Assembly: GCF_015330125.1 (NCBI RefSeq)
Contig: NZ_JADDXR010000002.1
Location: forward strand, 4,873,886-4,937,885
Direction of reading: 5' to 3'
Length of the DNA: 64,000 nucleotides
Source of the DNA: Zobellia nedashkovskayae
Lineage (GTDB): Bacteria > Bacteroidota > Bacteroidia > Flavobacteriales > Flavobacteriaceae
The position numbers and the translations under genes were made by a program. Numbering within the stretch: the stretch's first letter is position 1; each line of letters opens with the position of its first letter. This document shows positions 19,309 to 28,687 of the stretch, one piece after another. Below the pieces are notes generated by a model. The model was given only the letters and a program-made list of their open reading frames with translations. It was not told where the DNA came from and ran no database searches.

Positions 19309-21090
19309 ATGAAATATGTTGCAACAAAATTAAAATTAAATCAGACTAGATTTAGTTCAATTATATTCTCGTTTTGCCTTTGTACAGTTCTTTGCCATAA
19401 CACGCTCCTTACAGCACAAGACCGTCCTAACGTAGTTATTATGCTTACCGACGATCAAGGTTATGGCGACCTGGGTTCTCACGGCAACCCGTATTTAAAA
19501 ACACCTAACATGGAAAAGATAGGAGAGGAAGGTCTTGAAATGACCCATTTTTTTTCCTATCCAAATTGTTCTGCTACTCGTGCAGCCATCTTAACGGGTC
19601 GGTATCCTTACCGTACAGGAGTTACAGGCGTTACGCAAGTAGATCACTTTATGAATACTTCAGAAGAAACCCTAGCCGAGATTTTGGCTAAAAACGGTTA
19701 CCGTACGGGAATTTTTGGAAAATGGCATTTGGGGGACAATGCACCAATGCGCCCAACAGACCAAGGTTTTCAAGAAGCCCTTGTACATAAAGGAGGTGGT
19801 ATTGGCCAAGCTGCAGGACCCGTTGGCAATACCTATTTTGACCCAATCCTTGAACATAATAATCAATCAAAAAAATACGAAGGATATTGCGATGATATTT
19901 TTACGGATGCCGCTCTGGATTTTATGAGCGAGAAAAGTGACAAACCATTTTTTACATATTTAGCAACTAACCTACCACACTTTCCGCTGGAAGTGCCTGA
20001 TGAAAAAGCAGACCCTTATAGAAAAATAGGACTCCATGAAGACAATGCCAAAACTTACGGCATGATCGATAATATTGATGCCAGCGTAGGTCGCGTTTTA
20101 AAGCGGTTAAAACAATTAGGTATTGAAGACAATACAATAGTCATTTTCCTTTCGGATAATGGCCCCAGAAATAGACGTACAAAAAATGACGTTTATCCAG
20201 GAAGATGGGTAGCAAATTTACGAGGAACAAAAACAAGTGTTTACGAATGTGGTATCCGCGTTCCTTTCTTTGTTAAATGGCCAAAAAACATTGAAAAAGC
20301 GCAGCAGAACAGTACTATGGGTGCAGTAATAGATGTACTGCCCACAATCCTAGATGTTTGTAAAATTGAAGCTCCTGAGGATATTAAATTGGATGGTAAA
20401 TCCTTACTATCTCTTTGGAAAGGTGAACAAACGGACTTTGGAAATAGGGAGTTCATAACCCAAATGCATTATGGCCCAACGGTATTTAAATACATGCATT
20501 TTGCCGTTCGAACCCAAAAATATAAATTGATAAGTCCGCATGATGACCCACACCATATTCTTTATCAACCTAAAGATGAAGAATTGAAAGAAGTACTCGC
20601 TAACCTAGAATTATACGACGTAGAAAATGACCCAACAGAACGTATAAACTTAGCCCAAAATCACCCTGAAATCGTAGAAGACCTTCTGGCACGTTATGAA
20701 AATTGGTTTGACGAGGTTACTGAAGAAAGAGATTCTAAAGGCATTCAACGTATTTATCTTGGCAGCAACACGCAACGCTCTACCAATCTATCTCATTTTG
20801 ATTGGGGAGGCCCTAGAGTTCTATCCAAGAATGAACTGGGCCACTGGCGCGTAAAGACGGAAGCTGGTAGATACAACGTAAGTTTGGACCTTCCCGAACT
20901 GGACCATGAAGGTGTAGCGCATTTGAAATACAATGACGTGCATTTAAAACTTCCAGTAAACAAAGACCAGAAAAAAATCACTTTTACAGATGTTGTACTT
21001 CCTGAAGGAAAAGGAAACTTCCATGCCTTTTTAAAAACAGAAAGATTAGCTACAGGCCCTTTATTTGTTGATGTTGAGCGTATTGATTAA
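19309..21090 (+). CDS. Family S1 sulfatase, probably acting on carrageenan
   Basis: Exported sulfatase of 593 residues. A signal peptide ends near TLLTAQ; RPNVVIMLTDDQGYGD gives the N-terminal metal-site Asp pair. The formylglycine site is Cys87 in NCSATRAAILTG, and GIFGKWHLGD near 140 and FLSDNGPRNR near 285 carry further active-site residues. It needs a formylglycine-generating enzyme encoded elsewhere. About 90 residues follow the catalytic domain as a beta-rich tail. It is the last gene of the operon begun at 11943 and corresponds by position to the S1_17 sulfatase of the Zobellia locus; that subfamily number is from memory. Which sulfate position it removes cannot be read here. Confidence 0.85.
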   Translation: MKYVATKLKLNQTRFSSIIFSFCLCTVLCHNTLLTAQDRPNVVIMLTDDQGYGDLGSHGNPYLKTPNMEKIGEEGLEMTHFFSYPNCSATRAAILTGRYPYRTGVTGVTQVDHFMNTSEETLAEILAKNGYRTGIFGKWHLGDNAPMRPTDQGFQEALVHKGGGIGQAAGPVGNTYFDPILEHNNQSKKYEGYCDDIFTDAALDFMSEKSDKPFFTYLATNLPHFPLEVPDEKADPYRKIGLHEDNAKTYGMIDNIDASVGRVLKRLKQLGIEDNTIVIFLSDNGPRNRRTKNDVYPGRWVANLRGTKTSVYECGIRVPFFVKWPKNIEKAQQNSTMGAVIDVLPTILDVCKIEAPEDIKLDGKSLLSLWKGEQTDFGNREFITQMHYGPTVFKYMHFAVRTQKYKLISPHDDPHHILYQPKDEELKEVLANLELYDVENDPTERINLAQNHPEIVEDLLARYENWFDEVTEERDSKGIQRIYLGSNTQRSTNLSHFDWGGPRVLSKNELGHWRVKTEAGRYNVSLDLPELDHEGVAHLKYNDVHLKLPVNKDQKKITFTDVVLPEGKGNFHAFLKTERLATGPLFVDVERID

Positions 21091-21175
21091 AATTTACAAG
21101 TTATAATTTCAATCGATTTTTACTTTATCAAATCACACTCAAGTACCACATTTTTTAGCATTCATTAGCAAACAA

Positions 21176-21241
21176 GGTTAAAATAGTGCCGTAACAGGAT
21201 AAAATCTACAAATCACTGTTTCTCCTATTATCCTTTATTTG
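21176..21241 (+). promoter_or_regulatory. Operator-promoter module C (AraC-type direct repeat and -7 box)
   Basis: Half-sites GGTTAAAAT (from 21176) and GGATAAAAT (from 21197) start 21 bp apart. The -7-like box TTTATTTG is at 21234-21241, TTTG once more 41 bp after the second GG. The first 15 bases, GGTTAAAATAGTGCC, differ from module A at one position and from B at two. It drives the unit GH127 - MFS - GH127 - sulfatase, whose first start is about 100 bp downstream. Confidence 0.75.
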
Positions 21242-21341
21242 TATGCTACACTTTAATATAGCATTCGTTCTATGACCTAGACCTATTTACAAGACGAATT
21301 CTAAACAACAAAACAGCGGTGTACTATATAAATATTGGATT

Positions 21342-23423
21342 ATGAAAAGAATAACCTTCTCCATTTGTATCTTATTAACCATTCTTTCTTGCAAACAAAG
21401 CACGCCTGAACAAAGCCTCAACGAGGATACAACAAAAACAAGAGACTATGCCGCCAGCCTGGATACAGGAAAGGGTGTCATCAATAATACAAACAGTCCG
21501 CATGTTAAATTGAAAAGTATTGACATTGGAGACTGCAGATGGACAGAAGGTTTCTGGGCTGAAAAATGGAAAGTTGCAGAAGAAACTATGATACCCCATA
21601 TGGGCGTAATCCTAAAAGGAGATATAGGCCACGGTTATAATAATTTTAAAATAGCCGCCGGTCTCAAAGAAGGAGAACATAAAGGTTTTTGGTGGCATGA
21701 TGGCGATTTCTATAAATGGATGGAAGCCAAAATGTATATCTACGGTGTAAATAAAGATGAAAAAATTGTAGAGGAAATAGATGAAATCATAGATGTCATT
21801 GCACAAGCGCAACAAGCAGACGGGTATTTATCTACACCTGCAATAATACGGGAAGACATTGAACCTTTTACAAATAGAAAATATCATGAGCTTTATAATA
21901 GTGGGCATTTAATGACCAGTGCCTGTATTCATTACCGCCTTACAGGGAAGACCAATTTCCTAGATATTGCAGTAAAGCACGCAGATTATCTATATAAAAT
22001 TTTCTCACCCAAGCCAGACCACCTTAAACGCTTTGGCTTTAACCAAACGCAGATTATGGGCTTGGTAGAGCTATACCGTACCACTAAAGACAAGCGTTAT
22101 CTTGAGTTAGCTGAACAATTCATTAACATGCGTGGTACTTACAAAATTGAAGATGACGAAACCACGTTAGGTTATCCTATTGGTGATATGGTTCAGGAAC
22201 GCGTTCCGCTTCGTGAAGAAACAGAAGCTGTAGGTCATGCGGTACTGGCTCTTTATTTCTATGCTGGCGCTGCCGATGTATATGCTGAAACTGGCGAAAA
22301 AGAATTGATTGACGCACTAGAAAGGTTGTGGGACAACGTGACCAACAAAAAAATGTACATTACGGGAGCCATTGGTCAAACCCATTATGGCCGTTCTTCT
22401 CGTCTTGATAAAATTGAAGAAGGTTTTATTGATGAGTACATGATGCCTAACATGACTGCCTACAATGAAACTTGTGCCAACATCTGTAACTCCATGTTCA
22501 ACTACCGCATGCTTACATTGACCGGAGATGCAAAACATGCTGATATTATGGAACTGGTATTACACAATAGCGGACTCTCAGGCATTAGTCTAGACGGAAA
22601 AAATTATTACTATTCCAATCCGCTTCGGAAAATTGAAGGCGCGCTAGATTATGAAAAAATGAACGTTGAGTTTCCGGAAAGACAGCCCTATCTTAAATGC
22701 TTTTGTTGTCCTCCAAACTTGGTACGTACCATTGCTAAATCTCCAGGTTGGGCATATAGCAAATCTGAAAACGGAATTGCAGTTAACCTATACGGAGCAA
22801 ATGAATTGAACACTACCCTATTGGACGGTTCAACCATAAAACTCACCCAAAAAACAGACTACCCATGGGATGGTGCCGTTAAGATTACGGTTGATGAATC
22901 CAAAGCCGATGCCTTTGATATTCTTCTTCGTATACCTAGTTGGGCAAAGGGTACCCAAATTTATGTAAATGGCACAAAAGCAGCCGAAGCCGTGCCTGGT
23001 ACGTTTGCTAAAATTGAAAGAAAATGGGCAGCCGGTGATGAAATCACTATTGACATGCCAATGGAGACTAAATTCATTGAAGGACACCCACGCATTGAAG
23101 AAGTTCGTAACCAAGTTGCCTTAAAAAGAGGTCCAGTTGTGTACTGCATAGAGTCCGCAGATTTACCTGAAAAAACAGATATTACTAATGTTTATCTTTC
23201 TTCTGACAAAAAACTTATTCCTACCTCCAGACCAGACTTCTTAGGAGGTGTCACCACTTTAGAAGGCGAAATTTTAATTCGTAAAGACAAACTGGGGCAA
23301 ATGTACCAAGAAGTGAGTGTACCGGAATTTAAATCTTTTAAAACCAATTTTATACCTTACTATGCTTGGAGCAACAGAGGCCAGGGAGAGATGACAGTTT
23401 TTCTTCCGGTAATCTGGAATTAG
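21342..23423 (+). CDS. GH127-like 3,6-anhydro-D-galactosidase, lipoprotein form
   Basis: Protein of 693 residues starting with a lipoprotein signal (ITFSICILLTILSCK), so it is attached to a membrane on the outer side. The rest is a GH127/DUF1680-type (alpha/alpha)6 barrel plus beta domains. The zinc and nucleophile set known for GH127 is present: Glu376 and Cys378 in YNETCA, and Cys455-Cys456 in CFCCPPN. In Zobellia such GH127 members release 3,6-anhydro-D-galactose from carrageenan oligosaccharides; other GH127 members are beta-L-arabinofuranosidases, which the locus makes less likely. It is first in its transcription unit, behind operator module C. A close paralogue without signal lies at 25090. 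Confidence 0.83.
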   Translation: MKRITFSICILLTILSCKQSTPEQSLNEDTTKTRDYAASLDTGKGVINNTNSPHVKLKSIDIGDCRWTEGFWAEKWKVAEETMIPHMGVILKGDIGHGYNNFKIAAGLKEGEHKGFWWHDGDFYKWMEAKMYIYGVNKDEKIVEEIDEIIDVIAQAQQADGYLSTPAIIREDIEPFTNRKYHELYNSGHLMTSACIHYRLTGKTNFLDIAVKHADYLYKIFSPKPDHLKRFGFNQTQIMGLVELYRTTKDKRYLELAEQFINMRGTYKIEDDETTLGYPIGDMVQERVPLREETEAVGHAVLALYFYAGAADVYAETGEKELIDALERLWDNVTNKKMYITGAIGQTHYGRSSRLDKIEEGFIDEYMMPNMTAYNETCANICNSMFNYRMLTLTGDAKHADIMELVLHNSGLSGISLDGKNYYYSNPLRKIEGALDYEKMNVEFPERQPYLKCFCCPPNLVRTIAKSPGWAYSKSENGIAVNLYGANELNTTLLDGSTIKLTQKTDYPWDGAVKITVDESKADAFDILLRIPSWAKGTQIYVNGTKAAEAVPGTFAKIERKWAAGDEITIDMPMETKFIEGHPRIEEVRNQVALKRGPVVYCIESADLPEKTDITNVYLSSDKKLIPTSRPDFLGGVTTLEGEILIRKDKLGQMYQEVSVPEFKSFKTNFIPYYAWSNRGQGEMTVFLPVIWN

Positions 23424-23462
23424 CATTTATGATCGCTCATCACACCTTAATTTAAATAATTT

Positions 23463-25037
23463 ATGGGTTCCTATAAACAGAATGCATTTAAGTACGCAAC
23501 CATTGTAGCCATGGGCGGTTTTGTCTTCGGATTGGACGCTGCGCTAATATCGGGAACAGTGAAATTTATTACACAAGAATTTTCACTGTCGGAACTTGAA
23601 TTGGGTTCGGTAGTTGGCGCTCCGGCTATGGGCGTACTTTTAGCACTTGTTTTTGTAGGTTATGCTTGTAATAAATATGGTCGTAGAACCACCTTGATGA
23701 TTGCTGCGGCCCTTTATCTTGGTTCTGCCGTAGCTTCCGCATTAGCTCCTACATACGTCTCGTTGTTAGTAGCTCGCTTTATGGGTGGATTGGCTTTTAG
23801 TTCTATCTCTTTAGCATCCATGTATATTGGCGAAATAGCGCCTCCAAAATGGCGTGGCAAATTGGTTTCCATGACCCAAATTAACATCGTGGTAGGTTTA
23901 TCCGCTGCCTACTTCATCAACTATCTCATTTTAGGTTGGGCAAATACAGAAGCTCCATGGGTTCAAGAATGGGGACTAGACACGAACACATGGCGCTGGA
24001 TGTTGGGTACTGAAGTTATTTTTGCTCTCTTATGGTTTGTCCTACTCTTTTTTGTTCCTAGAAGTCCGGCTTGGTTATTATATAAAGGGCGTGAGTCAGA
24101 AGCCGTAAGCATGCTATCAAAAGTAACTCCTGAAACCGAAATTCAGGCCAAAATAATCCAAATGCGCTCTAGTCTTGAAAACAGTAATCAAGACCGCTCA
24201 ATGCTTACTCAGTTAAAGGAAATTTTTGGTAAGCCAATGCGTGTCACCATGATTATTGCCATGACTATTGCTATCGCACAACAGGCTACTGGTATTAATG
24301 CCATTCTTTTCTACGCACCTACCGTATTTGAGCAATTGGGTATAGGAACAGACGCTGCTTTTGCACAGGCCATTTATATTGGACTTACCAGTGTGGTGTT
24401 TACTGTTTTAGGTTTGTTATTGGTTGATAGAATAGGCCGTAGGCCTATGATTATCTGGGGCATGCTTTGGATAATCTTAAGTCTTGGTGTTTGCTATTAC
24501 GGATTTGAAACTGCCAATTATACCATTACTGAAACCGCTGTTTCCGAACTATCCTCTATTCCTAATTCAGTAAGATTAAACACCTTAGTGGACGTGCCTT
24601 TTGATAGCGATATAAGTTTTAAAACGGCGCTGATTGAAACCTTAGGAGAAACAGACGCCAGAGATTATTCCGGCCTACTTTTACAGAAAGCAGCCGATAT
24701 AAATGCGCTTCTTATTTTATTAGGCATACTCAGTTTTATTGGTGCCTTCCATTTTTCCATCGGTCCTGTTATGTGGGTCTTATTTTCAGAGATTTTTCCT
24801 ATTTCACTGAGAGGTGTAGCCATTCCTTTTTTCACTTTGGTCACCAGCTTTGTGAGCTATTTGGTACAGAAATTTTTTCCATGGCAATTGGCCACCATGG
24901 GTATCAGTTCAACACTGTTATTTTATGCCATTGTCGTAAGCATTGGTTTGGTCATTCTTTATATCTATTTAAAAGAAACTAAAAACATGACCATAGAAGA
25001 AGTACAATTAGCATTAGCCACAAGACGGAAAACTTAA
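23463..25037 (+). CDS. MFS sugar porter
   Basis: Membrane transporter of 524 residues, about 12 membrane segments, of the sugar porter subfamily. Diagnostic motifs: NKYGRRTTL after the second helix, RFMGGLAFSSISLASMYIGE near residue 105, PRSPAWLL near 200 and DRIGRRPM near 328. A long loop of about 80 residues between helices 9 and 10 (about 345-420) is an unusual insertion also seen in some Bacteroidota porters. It sits between two GH127-like genes and probably imports released 3,6-anhydro-D-galactose, galactose or short carrageenan oligosaccharides. Confidence 0.87.
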   Translation: MGSYKQNAFKYATIVAMGGFVFGLDAALISGTVKFITQEFSLSELELGSVVGAPAMGVLLALVFVGYACNKYGRRTTLMIAAALYLGSAVASALAPTYVSLLVARFMGGLAFSSISLASMYIGEIAPPKWRGKLVSMTQINIVVGLSAAYFINYLILGWANTEAPWVQEWGLDTNTWRWMLGTEVIFALLWFVLLFFVPRSPAWLLYKGRESEAVSMLSKVTPETEIQAKIIQMRSSLENSNQDRSMLTQLKEIFGKPMRVTMIIAMTIAIAQQATGINAILFYAPTVFEQLGIGTDAAFAQAIYIGLTSVVFTVLGLLLVDRIGRRPMIIWGMLWIILSLGVCYYGFETANYTITETAVSELSSIPNSVRLNTLVDVPFDSDISFKTALIETLGETDARDYSGLLLQKAADINALLILLGILSFIGAFHFSIGPVMWVLFSEIFPISLRGVAIPFFTLVTSFVSYLVQKFFPWQLATMGISSTLLFYAIVVSIGLVILYIYLKETKNMTIEEVQLALATRRKT

Positions 25038-25089
25038 TAGATATACTACATCCATATAAATAGATTTCTTTTCCAATAACACAGTACAG

Positions 25090-27060
25090 ATGAAACAAGC
25101 TACTCCTGCAAATACAAACAGCCCATATACCCAACTTACAAGTATGAACATTGGCGATTGCCAATGGACCACTGGTTTCTGGGCCGATAAATTTGAACTT
25201 TGTGCAAATGCCATGGTACCTTACATGGGTGATGTATTATGTGGAGATGTGGGCCATGCACTTAATAATTTTAAAATAGCCGCAGGTGTAAAAGAAGGTA
25301 AACACCAAGGCATGTTTTGGCATGATGGGGATTTCTATAAATTCATGGAAGCTAAAATTTACGTTTACGCCCACACAAAAAACAACGAACTTCTTACTGA
25401 ATTAGATGAGTACATAGCCATAATTGGCAAGGCACAAGAAAGTGACGGATACCTTCAAACTCAAATTCAGCTGAGAGACGGTGTAGACCGATACGAAAAT
25501 CGTAAGTACCATGAAATGTATAATACTGGGCACTTACTAATAAGTGCTTGCATTCATTTTAATGTTACTGGACAGCGAAATTTTCTAGACATCGCTATTA
25601 AGCATGCGGACCTACTGTACACTACTTTTATGTCCTACACCAAACACTTTGGTCGCTTTGGTTTTAACCAAACACAGATAATGGGCTTGGTAGAATTGTA
25701 CCGTACGCTGGGCGATAAGAAATATTTACAGCTTGCTGAAAAATTTATTGATAATCGTGGAAAATACGAAGTAAAACATCATGCTACTACTGAAGGATAC
25801 CCTATTGGCGACATGGTACAAGAACGTACTCCTTTACGAGAATCTAATGAAGCGGTAGGCCATGCCGTGCTTGCCTTGTATTACTATGCAGGTGCTGCGG
25901 ATGTCTATGCCGAAACAGGAGAAAAAGCGCTGCTTAATGCACTGGACCGTCTATGGGAAAACGTGACAACTAAAAAAATGTACGTTACCGGTGCCGTAGG
26001 CCAAGCCCATTATGGTGCTTCGGTAAATCGGGATATGATAGAAGAAGGCTTTATTGACGCCTATATGATGCCTAACATGACCGCTTATAATGAAACGTGT
26101 GCCAACCTTTGTAATGCCATGTTCAGCTATCGCATGCTGAATCTGCACGGAGAGGCGAAATATGCAGATATTGTTGAACTGGTTCTTTACAATAGTGCAC
26201 TATCCGGTATTAGCGTTACAGGTAAAGAATACTTTTACGCAAACCCATTGCGGATGCTCAACAATACCAGAGACTACAATGCACATGAAAATGTAACCGA
26301 AACACCTAACAGAGAGCCTTACCTGAGCTGTTTCTGCTGTCCTCCAAATTTGGTGCGTACCATTGCTACAGTTTCGGAATGGGCATACAGTCTTTCTGAA
26401 AACGGATTTACCGTAAATCTATACGGTGCCAATACATTGAACTCGCACCTAAAAGATGGTTCTCACATTAAAGTCTCACAAGAAACCGCATACCCATGGC
26501 AAGGGAAAGTAAAATTAAATATTGAAGAATGTAAAGCAGGTGCTTTTGCAATTAGTCTGCGTATTCCAAAATGGGCCAAAAACTCCAAACTAACACTCAA
26601 CGGAGAAGAATTATCCAAATCCTTAGAACCAGGAAGCTTTGTCAAAATTGAACGAAAATGGAAAAAAGAAGATGTACTCGTTCTTGATATGCCAATGGAG
26701 GTTGAGTTTATAGAAGGCCACCCAAGAATTGAAGAAGTACGAAACCAAATAGCCGTAAAACGCGGACCAATTGTTTACTGTATTGAGTCACCAGATTTAC
26801 CAAAAAACACTGATATTCTAGATGTTTATTTTAATGGGAATAAAAGCTTGAAACCAACTTACCATTCTGATTTTTTAGGAGGAATAACTACACTAGAAGG
26901 AGAAATATTAATACGAAAAGATAAAGGCGAAGGCATTTACAGGGCAGTCCAAAAACCTAAATGGACGCCACATAAAACTCAACTTGTACCCTATTTTGCT
27001 TGGAGCAATAGAGGACAGGCAGAAATGACCGTTTTCATGCCGGTAGTCTGGAATGATTAG
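25090..27060 (+). CDS. GH127-like 3,6-anhydro-D-galactosidase, form without signal peptide
   Basis: Protein of 656 residues, clearly paralogous to the lipoprotein at 21342 along its whole length (shared GDMVQER, IEEGFID, MMPNMTAYNETCA, EGHPRIEEVRNQ). The zinc/nucleophile set is kept: Glu335 and Cys337 in YNETCA, Cys416-Cys417 in CFCCPPN. The N-terminus MKQATPANTNSPYTQ is hydrophilic and no signal-like sequence precedes it in frame, so the protein appears cytoplasmic. That suggests one enzyme for oligosaccharides outside and one for imported ones. It lies 52 bp after the MFS gene. Confidence 0.83.
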   Translation: MKQATPANTNSPYTQLTSMNIGDCQWTTGFWADKFELCANAMVPYMGDVLCGDVGHALNNFKIAAGVKEGKHQGMFWHDGDFYKFMEAKIYVYAHTKNNELLTELDEYIAIIGKAQESDGYLQTQIQLRDGVDRYENRKYHEMYNTGHLLISACIHFNVTGQRNFLDIAIKHADLLYTTFMSYTKHFGRFGFNQTQIMGLVELYRTLGDKKYLQLAEKFIDNRGKYEVKHHATTEGYPIGDMVQERTPLRESNEAVGHAVLALYYYAGAADVYAETGEKALLNALDRLWENVTTKKMYVTGAVGQAHYGASVNRDMIEEGFIDAYMMPNMTAYNETCANLCNAMFSYRMLNLHGEAKYADIVELVLYNSALSGISVTGKEYFYANPLRMLNNTRDYNAHENVTETPNREPYLSCFCCPPNLVRTIATVSEWAYSLSENGFTVNLYGANTLNSHLKDGSHIKVSQETAYPWQGKVKLNIEECKAGAFAISLRIPKWAKNSKLTLNGEELSKSLEPGSFVKIERKWKKEDVLVLDMPMEVEFIEGHPRIEEVRNQIAVKRGPIVYCIESPDLPKNTDILDVYFNGNKSLKPTYHSDFLGGITTLEGEILIRKDKGEGIYRAVQKPKWTPHKTQLVPYFAWSNRGQAEMTVFMPVVWND

Positions 27061-27134
27061 GACAAAATATTAAAGAAAACGGCATTAAATAAACTGAAAA
27101 ATCAAAAACATCACTTTTAACAAAACTAATAACT

Positions 27135-28616
27135 ATGGCAATTCACTTTAATCATTTTAAACTATTTCTATTCGGCGCAATCTTGTCTGTAACGACCATC
27201 GGACTAGGGCAAGAAACGCGTCCTAATATCCTTGTTGTTCTATGCGACGACCTCGGTTATGCTGATGTTGGTTTTAACGGCTCTACGGATATTACAACAC
27301 CGGAACTTGATAAATTAGCTCAGAACGGTTCAATATTTACTTCCGCCTATGTTGCTCATCCTTTCTGCGGTCCAAGCCGATCTGCAATAATGACCGGCAG
27401 ATACCCTCACTTAACTGGTACCGCTTACAACCTGTTTCACAACAGTAGTGAAAATGACGACGATAATATGGGTATTCCTGTAGAGGAGACTTATATGGCC
27501 AAAGTCTTGCAAAAAGCAGGATATTACACCAGCGCTATTGGAAAGTGGCATCTAGGATCAGCTCCAAAATTTCACCCTAACAAAAGAGGGTTCGATAATT
27601 TTTATGGATTTTTAGGCGGAGGTCACGATTATTTTCCAAATGAATATAACAAGACCTACGATGTTCAAATGCAATCTGGGAATAAGAATATTAGAGATTA
27701 TGTATTTCCAATGGAGCATAACGGGAAACCTGCCAACGAAACAGAATATATAACCGATGGCTTTTCTCGCGAGGCTAGCAATGATATTAAAATAGCCGCT
27801 AAAAAGAAACAACCTTTCTTTATTTACCTTGCCTACAATGCACCACACGTACCACTTCAAGCCAAGGCTGAAGACATTGCTAAGTTTTCCAATATAGAAG
27901 ACAAAGACCGAAGAACCTACGCTGCCATGGTTTATGCAGTAGACCGCGGTGTTGGAAAAATTGTAGAGACTTTAAAAGAAACGAACCAGTTAGATAATAC
28001 CTTGATCGTTTTCTTAAGCGACAATGGAGGAAACTTTGATCATGGTGCTAGTAACTATCCTTTAAAAGGAACTAAAGGTGATACTTGGGAAGGTGGTTAC
28101 CGGGTACCTATGTTTTTTCATTGGCCAAAAAAAATCAAAAAAGAACAGCGTTTTGATTTCCCTGTTACTGCACTTGACCTCTACCCTACTTTTACCATTC
28201 TTGCTGAAGCGAAACTTCCAGAAGACAAGAAACTTGATGGCAAAAACATTATGGATGATGTATTACAAAATACAGAACCCTACAAAGATGATTTGATTTA
28301 TTCTTTGCGATACCGTGAAGGTTACAATGATGTGGGTGCAAGACTAGGCGATTGGAAAATTACCAGAATGGGTAATGAACCTTGGAACCTGCATAACATA
28401 ACAGAGGACATAGGTGAAAAGAAAAACCTAGCAGGCCGTTACCCAGAACGTTTAAAGGATATGATAGCCAGAACCGAAGAATGGACAAAGAGCTTTGTAA
28501 AGCCTTTATGGTACTATTCGGTAAAGGATAAAGAGTTATGGGAGAATGGTCAAATGCCAGATTACGATGCTACTTTTGAAGTAGACAAACTAGTTGATAG
28601 TCCTTATCAGAAATAA
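27135..28616 (+). CDS. Family S1 sulfatase, probably acting on carrageenan
   Basis: Exported sulfatase of 493 residues. The signal peptide ends near GLGQ; RPNILVVLCDDLGYADVG gives the Asp pair. Formylglycine Cys78 is in PFCGPSRSAIMTG, the strict CxPSR form, with SAIGKWHLGS near 135 and FLSDNGGNFDHG near 294. It differs strongly from the sulfatase at 19309, so another sulfate position is likely. By position it matches the S1_7 sulfatase of the Zobellia locus (from memory). It is the last gene of the locus: a strong terminator and then rny follow, so the extra S1_19 sulfatase I recall at the end of the Zobellia locus is absent here. Confidence 0.86.
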   Translation: MAIHFNHFKLFLFGAILSVTTIGLGQETRPNILVVLCDDLGYADVGFNGSTDITTPELDKLAQNGSIFTSAYVAHPFCGPSRSAIMTGRYPHLTGTAYNLFHNSSENDDDNMGIPVEETYMAKVLQKAGYYTSAIGKWHLGSAPKFHPNKRGFDNFYGFLGGGHDYFPNEYNKTYDVQMQSGNKNIRDYVFPMEHNGKPANETEYITDGFSREASNDIKIAAKKKQPFFIYLAYNAPHVPLQAKAEDIAKFSNIEDKDRRTYAAMVYAVDRGVGKIVETLKETNQLDNTLIVFLSDNGGNFDHGASNYPLKGTKGDTWEGGYRVPMFFHWPKKIKKEQRFDFPVTALDLYPTFTILAEAKLPEDKKLDGKNIMDDVLQNTEPYKDDLIYSLRYREGYNDVGARLGDWKITRMGNEPWNLHNITEDIGEKKNLAGRYPERLKDMIARTEEWTKSFVKPLWYYSVKDKELWENGQMPDYDATFEVDKLVDSPYQK

Positions 28617-28635
28617 GCGCTATAGTCACTAAATA

Positions 28636-28670
28636 AAAAGAGCCCCGTATGTACGGGGCTCTTTTGTTTT
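28636..28670. terminator. Bidirectional terminator between the carrageenan locus and rny
   Basis: Perfect 14-bp inverted repeat AAAAGAGCCCCGTA / TACGGGGCTCTTTT with a two-base centre, flanked by A and T runs. It ends the plus-strand sulfatase unit and the minus-strand rny unit. Confidence 0.92.
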
Positions 28671-28687
28671 ATAAAGAATATTGTATT

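Noticed and set aside
25090..27060. Possibility that the second GH127 lost its signal by a frameshift
   Set aside because: I saw no signal-like sequence upstream in any frame between the MFS stop and the ATG, so it appears genuinely without signal.
17193..28616. Arabinan or agar as substrate, suggested by GH127 and anhydrogalactose genes
   Set aside because: The D-galacto pathway with a KDGal-type kinase and aldolase, S1 sulfatases and the same gene order as the Zobellia carrageenan locus fits carrageenan better; agar needs the L-anhydrogalactose set, and the enzymes cannot be fully distinguished by eye.
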